Of a stretch of DNA of 64,000 bases, positions 44,151-55,625 are shown in pieces (position 1 is the first letter of the stretch; the number at the start of each line of letters is the position of its first letter). The stretch is from Dryococelus australis. Its lineage: Eukaryota > Arthropoda > Insecta > Phasmatodea > Phasmatidae. Under the pieces are notes generated by a model that saw only the letters and a program-made list of their open reading frames with translations, was not told the DNA's origin and did not search any database. The translations under genes and the position numbers were made by a program. The stretch covers positions 289,116,966 to 289,180,965 of the forward strand of contig CM057009.1 in NCBI GenBank assembly GCA_029891345.1. Reading direction: 5' to 3'.

Positions 44151-44283
44151 TAGCCGCCAGTCCATATTTACATTGGGCCACTTCCAGAATAAGACAGCGG
44201 GCCTGTATCGGCTGGCCGGAATTTATCGGCTAACTTTTACCGGCCGGATTCTGGCCCGTATTTTCCATGTTTGCTGGGTCATG

Positions 44284-44960
44284 TACAATGGTGTCAGCAG
44301 CATGGGATACTACGGACTTTAGCTTACTTGAAAATACTCACTGTCGGTGAGCTTATTTACGGTGGAGTAAGCTAAAACAACAATTAGCCTATACGTAACT
44401 GTCTTTGTGTGGTATTTTGTTAGGCACTTTTTATGGCTGTTTTTTTATGTCACGTAAGTAGGTCAAAATTTTAACTGTTGTGAAATCGATAGACTGCGTA
44501 CCGAATTTATATATATATATATATATTATATATATATATATATAATATATATATATATACTCACACTTTTCTCGGTTATTACAGAGTGTTTTGTTACATA
44601 TCACGTCAGTTTATAGAACTTATTTTTACTATGAACGTCATTTGCATTTTAATACACTTCTCAATAAAATATTTCAGAATTTTAAATGATTGTTTATGTT
44701 TCTATGGTCAGCGTTTCCAGGAGGTTTGTGTTCACTTTCAGCATCATGAGAAGGAAACAATGTGTGTGGCCGAGTCCGCTGTATGTATCGTAGTTACTTT
44801 AAAAGGTAGCATTAGAAGATAACACCAGCAAAAAATAAAATATTATCTTGAATGTTTTCCAGCAACCATAAATTTCTGTAGAAATAAAAAATTCGAATAT
44901 TTCTTCTCCTTGGTGTATTTTAACACATTTCCTCTGCTTGTCTGTATGTCTGTCTGTCTC

Positions 44961-45005
<45 letters not shown>

Positions 45006-45436
45006 CATTAACTTAAATTAACCTCACTACATGGGCCAATTAATTTCCACTCATGTCCATAATGGAAATTTGTTGGCCTATCGCTATTTATATAGTTACG
45101 AAGTATTCGAAAGACTGTCATGGTGACATTTAGAGTTACAGAATACTATTTCGTATTTTAAATATATTAACGTCGTAAATATATTTATACCAAGAGAGCA
45201 AAATGTTACAGAATAGGGCCTCAAGTGACCAATAGATTTCTCCATCACTTTAAAGCGGCACCCGTCCGTTACGTGTCGAGGAAATTGTAGTTCAACGACG
45301 AAAGAAGTACAAATGCATGCGTGTTTGAAGTAAATGCAATATTCAAATAATAATAACCCCAATTTCGTAGGTGTCTCTGCCAGTAGGTAACAGAACTCGC
45401 TAACTTTTCCTGTTTTTTTAACATGGTTCATAAGTA
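44284..45436. other. AT-rich DNA with microsatellites
   Basis: Holds a (TA)n inverted tract (44,504-44,560) and a (CT)n tract (44,936-45,000). No gene was recognised. The frame at 45,096-45,431 (−, 111 residues) has no domain or signal that I can identify. Confidence 0.45.
44936..45000. repeat. (CT)n microsatellite
   Basis: A CTTGTCTGTATGTCTGTCTG start merges into a nearly pure CT run. Confidence 0.93.
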
Positions 45437-45672
45437 GAGACCTGTAGAATTCGCGGATTCATTTTGGGACACTCTTAGAATTCAAAACACATGTGTTTAT
45501 TAAACTTTAGCCATTGGTCCACACGATGCTGGAAACCTCCTGGAGAACAGTGTACAATTATCGCCTTCCACTGTGACAGCAGACAACCAATGTGCAGTTG
45601 ATATCGGCGTATTTGTGCATAAACCTGTAGAGTCTAGCGTGGAGGTCACTGAACTCGCGAATTTTTTATGTC
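45437..45672 (-). mobile_element. MITE with GAGACCTG ends, copy 2 (inverted)
   Basis: The reverse complement matches 30,139-30,374 across the whole length (shared CCACTGTGACAGCAGACAAC and GCACATTGGCTGTC in inverted form). The left end is AGAGACCTGTAGAATTCGCG. The right end has AACTCGCGAATTTTTTATGT. Confidence 0.8.
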
Positions 45673-47090
45673 TCTATTCATAAGTGTTCACAGTAAAGGA
45701 AAATAGTTCCAGTTTGTGTGTTCGGTGTGATAGTGAGGGGCGGGCGTGGAGCTTATATTTTTTCATTCGTCGAATTTCGTAGAGAAGTGTCATTCCTGCG
45801 AGGATCGATTCCCAGATAACAGAAGTATTAATCTCCACCATCCTTGATGTTAATGTCCCGCAAAATGATGTAACACCTCTTTCAATACTTTTCTTCGTAA
45901 CCCTGCCTAAAATTTTACTATTTAAACATTAGAGAAATTGAATAATTAGAACAATTTCTGATCTTGTTGCGTTCTAAACCAAGGGCGTGGTAAGGCCGGA
46001 TTTGCATAAAACCTAGCAAAACCCATCCGAATACTAATAATGGCATAAGCCATGCAAAATCCATTTTTTCTGAACAGTGTAAGGGTAAGTTGAATGTTTG
46101 AAAAGATTTGAAATAGAAACAAAGATGTGTGGGCATGTTCTTTATTTTAAGTAATTTTTTTTTTTCTTTTAAATCATATTTCACAATTATTACACTTGGG
46201 AATCTTCTTTGGTTAACATTCTTACATTTCATATTGGAGGGTAACATTATTTTCCTTTACCACGCAAAACAAATTTATATTTACAAACATTTACATAAAA
46301 CCCATGTTTCCAAAAGTAGAGAATAAAATGCAACCAGATTCAGGTACCAATACTTTCGCTGGTATTCAGCTAGTTCTTATACATTTTTCATACAGGTTAT
46401 TTTTAGGCTCCATACTGGCTATGTTAATAAATAAATACAACATGCTTAAGGCCATCACAAAATATATTGAGCAGGTGACCCGAAATTACCGTGGTTACAA
46501 AATGGCTTCTATATTTCTGTCGCACCTACATTAACCCTCGACATTACAGCATAATTTTTAGTTCCTACACCAGGAATGATCCCTTTATGTATCACATTAC
46601 AGATCATCAAACAATAGTTAGGTCTTAATTTACTCGCAATCCCAACTGGAAGGGAGCAACTGCTAAGCAATGCCAGTCTTAACTCCAGCTAATAAATCTG
46701 ATTTTTGCAGAAGCCCTAAACTTCATACAGTTTCTCTTAAAAATGACATAAAAACCAGGAGTTTCGCGTAGCTCCTACTAGAAACCAAAGGCTAAGACAA
46801 TAATCAACGATTATTGGCAAGTGTTTACAAAAGATTACAAATGTTTACCAACGTGTACAAGAGTTTACAAGTATTTCAAAATGTTTACAAGTGGTTGCAA
46901 AAGTTTACCCATGGCTTCTAGTTGTTACCGCCACTTTACGTCTCGTTGTCAACGTATCCACTAAAACGTGGTTACTAAAGGTAACAGGATTTTAATTTTT
47001 TGGCTAAAAAGCCAACATTAGGAAAATTTAAAACTTTGAATTATTTTTCTGCCATCATGGCCCCTGTTTAACGTCAAAGTGACGTAAGTG
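45673..47090. other. Unassigned DNA with a short-period repeat
   Basis: No gene. From 46,817 to 46,930 there are eight or nine degenerate copies of a 12-15 base motif based on GTTTACAAAAG. The remainder is AT-rich. Confidence 0.45.
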
Positions 47091-47420
47091 ACCTGTTCGC
47101 TTTATAAGTCTACATTGGTGGTCCAATGAAAGTGCTACTTATCTCATGGTAGAAGCTTGCCTCTACGAGGTGGCTGAATTTACCCAGAGACCAGCGCGAG
47201 CCGGCATTAGATACACCGCTCCACCCTCTTGCGCTACCAATCTAATTGATTTTCCGCTCGAAAACCGTTTTTCTAAGTAATTGTAAGGGCTTTCAATTAC
47301 TCCCGGGAGGGTTCAAGCAAATCACAGCCAATGGCAGAGGACATTACCATTTATGGTGACCGCCCCAGCGGACACCCATTTCCCTTAGGGGGTCTGACAC
47401 AGTGAATTTTAAAACACCCA
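47091..47420 (+). repeat. GC-richer repeat-like segment
   Basis: A 330-base segment with CAGCGCGAGCCGGCATTAGA and CAGCGGACACCCATTTCCCT ends near AATAAAATTACAAC. It stands out in composition. It may be a retroelement 3' end, but no second copy lies in the window. Confidence 0.3.
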
Positions 47421-50000
47421 ATAAAATTACAACATATCCTCGACTTCCGTCCTCTTGTTGTTTGCTGCATGTGAAAAAATATAAAAAAATAGGCACGGGC
47501 ATGAGCAGTTATTTTCCCCGTAGCTCAAATATTTTAAAGTGTTTTATGTAGTGACGTGAAGCTGGCGAGAACATCACAGTGCAATTTTATTAGTGATTCA
47601 AGCCGCATCGGAGAGCGAGAAATGTTCGTGCGGGACAGGCCGTACAGCGCACAGTTCAACAAACAGACACAGTAAGTACGTTTGGAGGGCGCATGCGCGA
47701 CGTGGCCACGACCCCTAGTTAGAAGAGTGTTTTTACCCAGTCGCCCGTCACAAACTGGAAAAAATGTTCACACCAAGTGGCCTGTCTCATGTCTGGCCCG
47801 CGCAACAAAAAATAGGAAAGATTTTAGGTAAAGGTAAGTTAAAAAATATTTTTATTTAGGACTTTACTAATTATCACGAAATTGCTCTTCTGAAACCATA
47901 TCACATCCGCTTAACTAATTCTTATATAAATAAAATATAAAAACCCTTCCCTGTACTGTTGCAGCGAAACACAAATAAAATCCGTTTGCATCGACAAAAT
48001 TCTGATGAATTTGAAAAGTAAATAGTTTCTGAGACAGAGCTTATAAATTTAATTCTTTCTTCTGTCTTCATTCTGTCAACATTCCAAGAAAATTGAGAAC
48101 ATGGCAAGGAAAATAAGACGTTATGAAATAACAAATAACCTATCATTTCAACATAAATGTTCCTTACCGAAGTGAATCTATTTAATGAAGCCTTATAAGT
48201 TTTTGATTGATATATTCTTGGCATAGCTTCCAATTCAAATTTCCAAATGTAAGTTAGCAGTGTATATTTTAAATATAAATTTCTAGACACCAAATATTAA
48301 ATTACGCAGTTAATACGTAGTCAGTGCTATTTTGCAAATTGCTTCGTATTTTTCTTTACTAAATATAATATTTTAATTTATTTTTCCTACCTTTAAGAAA
48401 AAAATATTTAATCCCTCTTATATAACTTCTAAAAATAACCTCTATGTAAAAACCGTTACCGCCAAATCAGGTAAAAAACTACTAAAAACCTACACTAATA
48501 TTTGAATATCTGCTGTTCTGAAATTATCTTTAAAAAATAATAGCAACGAAATTTTCAAATAATTAAATTATATATTCACATGGAACAGTAATCGCAAATT
48601 TACACAGCTTGACACAATTAAGTTCGCAATGAAATAACATTAATTTCCAAACAACACCTGTTAAATAATTTTACTAAAAGCTATTGAACAGACACATACG
48701 GACTATAAACTCCATTATAAAATTCAAAAATCATTCACATAAATGGAAGCTATTTCAATCAAATTTTGTGAAATCTGGGAATGAAACATTTTTTTGATAA
48801 CATCAATTTTGATACAATACGTTTATTAGTTATAGCGTAACAAGAGAATTTTGTACACCAGGGTATTTTTATTATTATATTTGGACAATTACCAACCTCG
48901 TTAAAGAAATCCTTTTAGTTTTAAAAATACATTTTAAGAAAACATTTTGTCTTCAGTATAAAATATGTAATTATTATTTGCTTAGCATTATCATTACCCG
49001 TAACAAAAAAATGGTCTTAATACCAAACAAAAAGCATTACTTTCTCCTACACCATTCCCTTCAACTAATTCTACTGAGGTGTTCGTTAAATCAATGTTAA
49101 CTACTTTACTTAAAACACAGCGAATATAACAGCAAATCCAGCATGTCAATCAGTTATTGCCAATTATTTTTCAGCAGGTGCGAGAAAGCGTAGATAAGTA
49201 ATAATGAATATTCATGAAAATAAACATACGTATTACCCGTCTTGATTTTAAAATTTTCTGAACCCTTTACAAACAAGTTAAAAGAAATAACTTGGGCAAA
49301 ATTCTACACCACATAGTATGTACAGTTTTCAATTATAGAAAAATAATGTAGGTAAATATTTTAATTTTTTTTCTCATATTCTAATGCCATGTAAATATAT
49401 TTTTTTTGACTTGGTACAAATTTTCTGTGAGTTTTCGGACTATATTCTTATACTTAAATAAGAGGCGAGTGTTTGTCATAAAAAAAAAATCAATTTTCAA
49501 AATGGTATTCTTGCATACTCTCAGTCAGTAGCAAATAAATTGTAACGCAAGCCGTGGTATTAGCTGAAAACTTGCACATGGTATTATGATTTCTTTGAAA
49601 ACGTGTCATAATACCGACATTTTTTAAAAAGATAATACTGTTATTCATATTGTCATTTAATTTTTTGGGTGATACGAGTATATATTTTATTGCTTCAGCG
49701 AGTTATCGCATTTTTCGTAAAACATTTCCGCAACATACGGAACTATCGCGAAAATATATTTTTCTGGGTGTACCTGTGTTCGACAATTAAGAAAATACAA
49801 ACGCACAGGATATCTTTAAACTTAGCTGCGTGGACGATGGGTGGAATACATGTACGTTGTTGAAACTGATGGTAGGGTGATCTTTAAACACTCTTATGAC
49901 GAACTGGCATTTCGAGTTAGTATTTGCCGCTTGTAAAAGCAACATTTGTGATTAAATGTGCAGGGTGAAGTGACCTTACTTCTCCCCATCTCATATCTGG
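47421..50000. other. AT-rich non-coding DNA
   Basis: A 2.6-kb stretch without a recognisable gene, repeat or RNA. The frames at 47,922-48,293 (−) and 49,669-49,863 (+) are short and featureless. 47,560-47,830 is less AT-rich and contains short direct motifs only. Confidence 0.4.
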
Positions 50001-50160
50001 CCGCGGTGGCCATAGCTAACCGGGTTCAATCCCAGACGGGGTCACTCCCGGATTTTTGCAAGTAGCAATCGTTCCGTACGATGCAGCTGGTCGGTAAGTT
50101 TAATCGGGGATCTCCCGTTTCTCCAGCTCCTTCATTCCGGCGTTTCTCCATATGAAGCTC
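50001..50160 (+). mobile_element. tRNA-derived SINE, copy 3, 5' part
   Basis: GGCCGCGGTGGCCATAGCTA, then ACCGGGTTCAATCCCAGACG (B-box-like), GCTGGTCGGTAAGTTTAATC and CTTCATTCCGGCGTTTCTCC match other copies. The copy stops abruptly where element copy B begins. Its tail resumes at about 51,833. Confidence 0.8.
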
Positions 50161-51832
50161 CCCAGCAAACACGGAAAATACGGACCAGAATCGGGCCGGT
50201 AAAAGTTAGCCGATAAATTCCGGCCAGCCGATACAGGCCCGCTGTCTTATTCTGGAAGCGGCCCAATGTAAATATGGACTGGCGGCTAAATGTTGGGCTC
50301 CAGTGTCGGGCCTGCGACGTTTGGATGCCGCTACAATGCTGGGCCTGCGACGGCTGGGTGTTGTTGCGATACCGGGAATGCGACGGCTGGATGTCGCTAC
50401 GATGCTGGGTCTGTGACGGCTGGATTCTGTTACGATGCGGATACTGCGTATGCTGGATGTCGCTATGATACAGGAACTGCGAAGCTGATTGTAGTTACGA
50501 TGCCGGGCCTGTGACGGTTGGTGTCGTTATAATGCCGGGCATGCGACTAGATGTCGCTACGATGCCAGGCCTGCGAGGGCTGGCTGTTGTTACGATGCGG
50601 ATACTGCGACGGCTGGATGACGTTACGATGCGGATACTGCGTAGGTTGGATGTCGCTACGATGCCGGGCCTGCGACGGCTGGATGTCATTACGATGCGGA
50701 TACTGCGTAGGCTAGATGTCGTTACAATGCCAGGCCTGCGATGGCTGGATGTCATTACAATACTGGGCCTGCAGCGGCTGGGTGTCGTTACGATGCCGGG
50801 CCTGCGATGTATGGACATTGTTACGATGCCAGGCCTGCGACGTCTGGATGTCGCTACGTTGCCGGGCCTGCAGCGGCATGATGTCCAGAAATGAGCAGTA
50901 TAACCATGGAAAAACAACAACATTGCGGTTTAAAATTTTAGTAGTTGATACTTCCTCTCCGCATGTATTCATTGCATTTACTTCTCAGCATATTATATGG
51001 TATTAAAATCTTTTCCTTGCCGAGTGCGTGATACGAACCTAAGACCCTTGAATTGACAGTACAGCATGCTAACCTGTAAACCACGGCGGGAGTTGTGCAG
51101 ACTCTCGAGAAATTTCAAATATATCATGACACAAATTATTATAAAGGAATTTATAAAATCCATGACAACATAACTAATAATTTTAAACGTGTTGTTTAAA
51201 AATTATTTCTTCAGAGGCCATCAAACAAAACAGTTTTTGTTAGTTTTTAATATAACTGTCGGATGACTGTACAAATGGAAAAAATTTCGAAGTCAACAAA
51301 TTCCATGGGCTACCACGTAACACAAGCAATCACGAAAAAAACATGCTAACGGTTAAAATATAGTCTCAAAAACACATCATGCCGTTAACAGGTACCTTAC
51401 CTATTACCTATCTTACCTATTCAAAACACTTTCCAACAGTTTAACGGTAAAAACACATCAGATAAATATCTTTATTGTGATAAAGAGCCTTGTCTCGAAA
51501 ACGTTACTGTGCCGGAATAAATAAGATGTTGGCCAGCTTACCGAAAAGACAAAGATGCTGTATGGGAATCGCCTTAGAAATATTTTTGAGGTGCTTAAAG
51601 CATGTTGCTCTGCGATATCATCCCAGTATATTTTCGGTGATATGCATCTGTTATCCCAAATAATACACCGGGCCTTTATCTTCATCGTAACGGGTGGTAA
51701 TCTGTCTCTAAAAAGACATCTCGCCGTTGTCAGATGGCTATCTTCTGGCATTTAAACGACTGTTGCTGACACTACAGGTATCGGGCCGACATTTTGCCGA
51801 CACTTTGCCGACAGGTTGTGTTTGCTGGGTCG
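50161..51832 (+). mobile_element. Non-autonomous DNA element, copy B (complete, inside a SINE)
   Basis: The ends are perfect inverted 12-mers: CCCAGCAAACAC at the left (50,163) and GTGTTTGCTGGG at the right (51,818-51,829). The interior holds the GGCCGGTAAAAGTTAGCCGA region, a 33-bp minisatellite (50,290-50,880), a tRNA-like module on the minus strand (51,003-51,092) and a 330-bp segment (51,380-51,720). SINE copy 3 is split by this insertion, which shows a true transposition. A clear target-site duplication is not visible: TC on each side at most. No transposase. Confidence 0.82.
50290..50880 (+). repeat. 33-bp minisatellite of element copy B
   Basis: About 18 units with consensus around GATGCCGGGCCTGCGACGGC and TGGATGTCGTTAC. 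Variant units with GATGCGGATACTGCG occur in the middle. Open frames on both strands are by-products of a 33-base unit without stops. Confidence 0.93.
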
Positions 51833-51915
51833 GTTCACCCTCATCGGTTCCAAGACCTCGCCGTGTAGAGGCACTCAAATCTCATCGTACTTCACTCGCG
51901 CTCCATTTCACCTGC
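51833..51915 (+). mobile_element. tRNA-derived SINE, copy 3, 3' tail
   Basis: TTCACCCTCATCGGTTCCAA is followed by GACCTCGCCGTGTAGAGGCA and CAAATCTCATCGTACTTCAC. This is the tail domain of the SINE family, separated from its 5' part by element copy B. Confidence 0.78.
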
Positions 51916-52743
51916 GGACTTATTCCATTTTCGGTGCAAGTGATTATAGAAATAAAAGGTTGATTCACGCGCTCGCATATCAAGCCGACCAGAAGACGTA
52001 GAGTCCACCAACTGCCAATCAGATAGCTTATCGCCGTTTCTGAGTTATCCACGCCGTATTTCTTGGATTTGCTATTCTAGTAATGATTCTCGATAACGAT
52101 CTTCATAAGCAACAATTATTTTTCGTTCGTTACATGTTTCTCGTGAATAGTTGTTTCAGCGAATCAAATCTGATTTGCTCCTGCCTGTTTATTTACAGAG
52201 AATTTTTTGCCAGAATGACACATCAATACAAAGTACGAACTGATCTGATGCCGTTCAAAATCCGCGCAATTTGATACTGATGTCTGTGTATTTTGGGATA
52301 TTTTATACTTCGTAGATGCAATGATTCCTGAAGCGGACTCAAATTTGGTTAACATGGCAGTTCGTGTGACGCTAAATGTTTGTCACTCTATAGGCTTGCA
52401 CTTAATCGTGGTTAAATACCCAAACACGCTGATTTTCAAGGGTTGATATTTGATACAAAGAAAAACAAAGTTTCCAGGAATTACGGTCCAACAAGCGACT
52501 GACAATCGAATGTGTTTAAATTAACATGGTGATATGATGTATTTTTTACGTTTCAATTTTGCCTACCACGATAATGGTTGCGTACTCAAACACTCGGGTA
52601 GTCTTCATTTTATTTCTATTAGTTTACTTAATAAGGAATATCCAGTAAATAAATTTTTGTGGCAACGAAATTTGTGAAATTGGGTTTCATTAGTAAATAT
52701 GCATTTAAATCAGAAGTTAAATTGGTTTAGGGCATTAAATTTC
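51916..52743. other. AT-rich non-coding DNA
   Basis: No gene, repeat or RNA recognised. Frames under 80 codons only. Confidence 0.4.
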
Positions 52744-52893
52744 ATATTTTAAAATTGCTATCATCCGTGAGCGTATTTTTCAGTTAGTAAGAAATATCAG
52801 TAACAAAATATTTCTCTCCGTAGTATTTCTAGTTTGTCATTTTTGGACATGAGAAATTCCCGGTTCTGCAAGTAGTAGGTCAGATTTTGAAAG
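52744..52893 (+). repeat. Left arm of 145-bp inverted repeat
   Basis: Matches the reverse complement of 53,873-54,018 with few mismatches: landmarks GTGAGCGTATTTTTCAGTTA, TTTGTCATTTTTGGACATGA and GCAAGTAGTAGGTCAGATTT. The arms enclose the microsatellite and mitochondrial segments, so this looks like a hairpin-forming MITE. Confidence 0.9.
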
Positions 52894-52923
52894 TCATTTT
52901 GGTAGTCTACTGCCCATTCAGAG

Positions 52924-53141
<218 letters not shown>

Positions 53142-53159
53142 TGGTCTTCTAATTCTAAT

Positions 53160-53462
53160 TATTCACTATTAGGTGGACTTAGGTCTGTTGCTCAAAGCAC
53201 ATTTCTTATGAGGTAAGTTTATATTTAATTTTACTTTACTTTATTGTTATTACTGGTAGATATTGTTTACTTGATTTTTATTTTTTTTCAGTATTATTGT
53301 TGGTATATTTTTTAATTTTTTTCCTTTGTGTTTATGTTTATTTTCTTCTTTTTTGGCTGATACTAATCGAACCCCCTTTGATTTTGCTGAAGGCGAATCT
53401 GAATTAGTTTCAGGTTTTAATGTTGAATATAGTAGAGGTGGTTTTATTTTGATTTTTTTTTA
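53160..53462 (+). pseudogene. ND1: Nuclear mitochondrial insert: ND1 fragment
   Basis: The plus-strand register at about 53,330-53,460 reads as the conserved ND1 loop ([19 protein letters not shown], then VEYSRGGF). The upstream 150 bases translate as hydrophobic, Phe/Leu-rich mitochondrial-like sequence. It is a fragment of the NADH dehydrogenase subunit 1 gene in mitochondrial sequence style, with no complete gene. It keeps the frame, so the insertion is probably not very old. Confidence 0.85.
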
Positions 53463-53514
53463 AGAGAATATTCTATAATAATTAACATATAGAATAATAG
53501 GGTATCTAATCCCA
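53463..53514 (-). pseudogene. Nuclear mitochondrial insert: 12S rRNA fragment, inverted
   Basis: On the minus strand it reads TGGGATTAGATACCCTATTA, the standard conserved motif of 12S (small-subunit) rRNA. The flanking ND1 and 16S fragments read on the plus strand. In the ancestral arthropod mitochondrial map ND1, 16S and 12S lie on the same strand, so the 12S piece is inverted relative to its neighbours. Confidence 0.85.
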
Positions 53515-53822
53515 GGAATGTGTGAATGGTTGGACGAAATATTAATTGTCTCAGTATAAGTTAAAATCAAATTTAAATTTTAAGTTAAAATGCTTAAATT
53601 CTTTTATATGACGAGAAAACCCTATAGATCTTTATTTTATATTTATTTATAAATTTCAGTTTATTTATTTTAAATAAAATTTTATTTTTGGTTGGGGTGA
53701 CATGAAGATATTATTAACTCTTTATTTTTATAAACATTTATTTCTGTTTAATTGACCTTATATTAATGTTACAAGATATAGATACCTTAGGGATAACAGC
53801 GTAATTCTTATTGAGAGTTCAA
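53515..53822 (+). pseudogene. Nuclear mitochondrial insert: 16S rRNA fragment
   Basis: Contains the 16S (large-subunit) motifs GAATGGTTGGACGAAATATT, GACGAGAAAACCCTATAGAT, GGTTGGGGTGACATGAAGAT and CCTTAGGGATAACAGCGTAA in order. About 300 bases of the 3' half are present. The typical GAGAAGACCC is here GAGAAAACCC. Confidence 0.93.
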
Positions 53823-53872
53823 TATATATATATTTATTTATTTATTTATATATATTTATATATATATACACA
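53823..53872. repeat. TATTTA-rich linker
   Basis: Short TA/TTTA repeats join the 16S fragment to the right inverted arm, mirroring the TA tract after the left arm. Confidence 0.7.
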
Positions 53873-54018
53873 CTTTTAAAATCTGACCTACTACTTGCCG
53901 AACCGGGAATTTTTCATGTCCAAAAATGACAAATTAGAAATACAACAGAGAGAAACATTTTGATACTAATATTTCTTACTAACTGACAAATACGCTCACG
54001 GGTGATAATTTTAATATA
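53873..54018 (-). repeat. Right arm of 145-bp inverted repeat
   Basis: Inverted partner of 52,744-52,893: AAAATCTGACCTACTACTTG, CCGGGAATTTTTCATGTCCA, TAACTGACAAATACGCTCAC. Together they bracket about 980 bases of insert. Confidence 0.9.
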
Positions 54019-55359
54019 TATAAAAATATATATATCTCTGTATAAATATATAATATGCCTATAATTTTGGTCTTTGGTCCTCTTACAGACATTTGTGAAA
54101 TTACAAACGATTTCTGAGTGGCAATTACCATTTTTTTTTAACTCTGTGCCTGTAAAATACCGAGAAAATACTCATCGAGATTCTGGGATGGCCCGCTTAA
54201 TATTTCCGGTCGCACCTGCGATCCGTCTCGGTGATTGCTTCCACGAATTGGGCGCGAGAACTGGAATAAAACCGGACCATTGGACATTTCAATTGCACGG
54301 GCTGATGGGTTCGTTTTGTCACTCGACGACAGTGCCAGCGGACGAGATGCCGAGCGAGCTTTCCTGATGCCGGTTTTTTTCCGGCGGAAATACGACCGAC
54401 GTCTCAACTGCTGACGAGTAGATTCGCCATCTTTTTTGACGAGTTTGCGATACCGGTCAATATTTCGATAATTCGATTGTTCTCTGGTGACCCGCGTCGA
54501 AGTGCCCCTACAGTAAGTTTGGGAGTGGCACGATCCTTAATCGCCTGGGATGTCGCATTTTTAATTAAATCCTAGAAACATACCTACATTCAATTTCGCA
54601 GCAATCGTGACGCAGCTAATTCTAGCAATGTGGAAACGATGCTTCGCGTTACCAAGTACAGAAATCATCGACGTTTCGTTAGCATCAGTAAAAAGCAATT
54701 TGTAACATTTTCGTGGACTACGGGTCAGTTAACGAACGTGAATTTCAGTTTTCGAAACCTTGGTAAGAGGTAAGTAGCTTCGCTTCCTAAGCAACGCCTC
54801 ATCAGTGTAGTAGAATGAAATATGTTTCCGAGAAAACAACAGTAAGAAAGTTGCTTGGTTACGGTGCTCAGGGTATGCAGAATTTTCCTAAGTACGTCCC
54901 GGCAGGAAAACTCGTTATTAAACGTCGCTAAAACGTATTCATTTTAAAACAAATTTAAAAGAAAATGTTTTTACTATTGTAAATATTTGAGGACTCTGCC
55001 TATCAAACCTGCAGCCACGGAATGTACATGGGGGGATCAACATTAAGTAAACTTCTGCTTCGTGCATACGCTTTGAGTGTAATTGTTTCAAACAAAAGCA
55101 ATATTCAACGCAACTTTCTCAAAAATACTGGCACTTCATAGAAGCTTGGAAAAGTTTATTTAATCAATATAATTTTGTAAAATAAAAATTTAAATACGAA
55201 GGTTTATTTTTTAAATATTTAACGTAAAAGCCAGCAATATTTATTAATGTGCCAGCATGTCTTACGAAATGTCACCTAGATTACTTCTCGTTTGGAATTG
55301 TTATCCATAGAACTGATGCATTGAGAAGGATTTATAGGCGTGCCCTTACCCTAAACGAG
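54019..55359. other. Unassigned DNA with a GC-richer island
   Basis: 54,180-54,520 is GC-richer and open on both strands (+ 54,074-54,367, − 54,138-54,407), but I recognise no domain. It may be an exon or repeat remnant. The rest is AT-rich without a gene. Confidence 0.35.
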
Positions 55360-55625
55360 ACCGCGGTGGCTAAACGGTTAGCCTGCCCGCCTCCCACCAA
55401 GGCGAACCGGGTTCAATCCCCGGCCAGGTCAATCCCGGATTTTCGCGTTTGGGAATCGTGCCAGACGACGCCGCTGGTCGGCGGGTTTTCTCGGGGATGT
55501 CCCGTTTCCCACGGTCTTTCCATTATGGTGCTGATTCATTCTCACCTAAATCACCCTCATCAGCTCTCAAGATCTCGCTGTTAAGAGCCGCCCATATCTC
55601 TTCGCTCACTTACTTAGCGTAAACG
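55360..55625 (+). mobile_element. tRNA-derived SINE, copy 4
   Basis: GACCGCGGTGGCTAAACGGT, TTAGCCTGCCCGCCTCCCAC, AACCGGGTTCAATCCCCGGC (clear B box), GCTGGTCGGCGGGTTTTCTC and the tail ATCTCGCTGTTAAGAGCCGC, then TTCGCTCACTTACTTAGCG. This is one of the best-preserved copies. Confidence 0.9.

Larger units (their letters stand above)
42520..44283 (-). mobile_element. Non-autonomous DNA element, copy A (truncated, tripled interior)
   Basis: The right end (AAACATGGAAAATACGG-type on the minus strand, starting from GACCCAGCAAACATGG) and interior match copy B at 50,161-51,832 in inverted orientation. It holds, from right to left, the GGCCGGTAAAAGTTAGCC end region, a 33-bp minisatellite, a tRNA-like module and three tandem copies of a 330-bp segment (copy B has one). 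The left terminus of the element is missing. No transposase is encoded. Confidence 0.78.

Noticed and set aside
50290..50880. Collagen-like or leucine-rich repeat protein on either strand
   Set aside because: The 33-base unit is a multiple of three without stops, so several frames stay open; the region lies inside a non-autonomous transposon.
53330..53822. Genuine mitochondrial DNA or a live mitochondrial gene set
   Set aside because: The pieces are partial, 12S is inverted and the neighbours are nuclear repeats, so it is a nuclear insertion.
54074..54407. Host exon in the GC-richer island
   Set aside because: Open on both strands but no domain or splice context recognised; left as unassigned.
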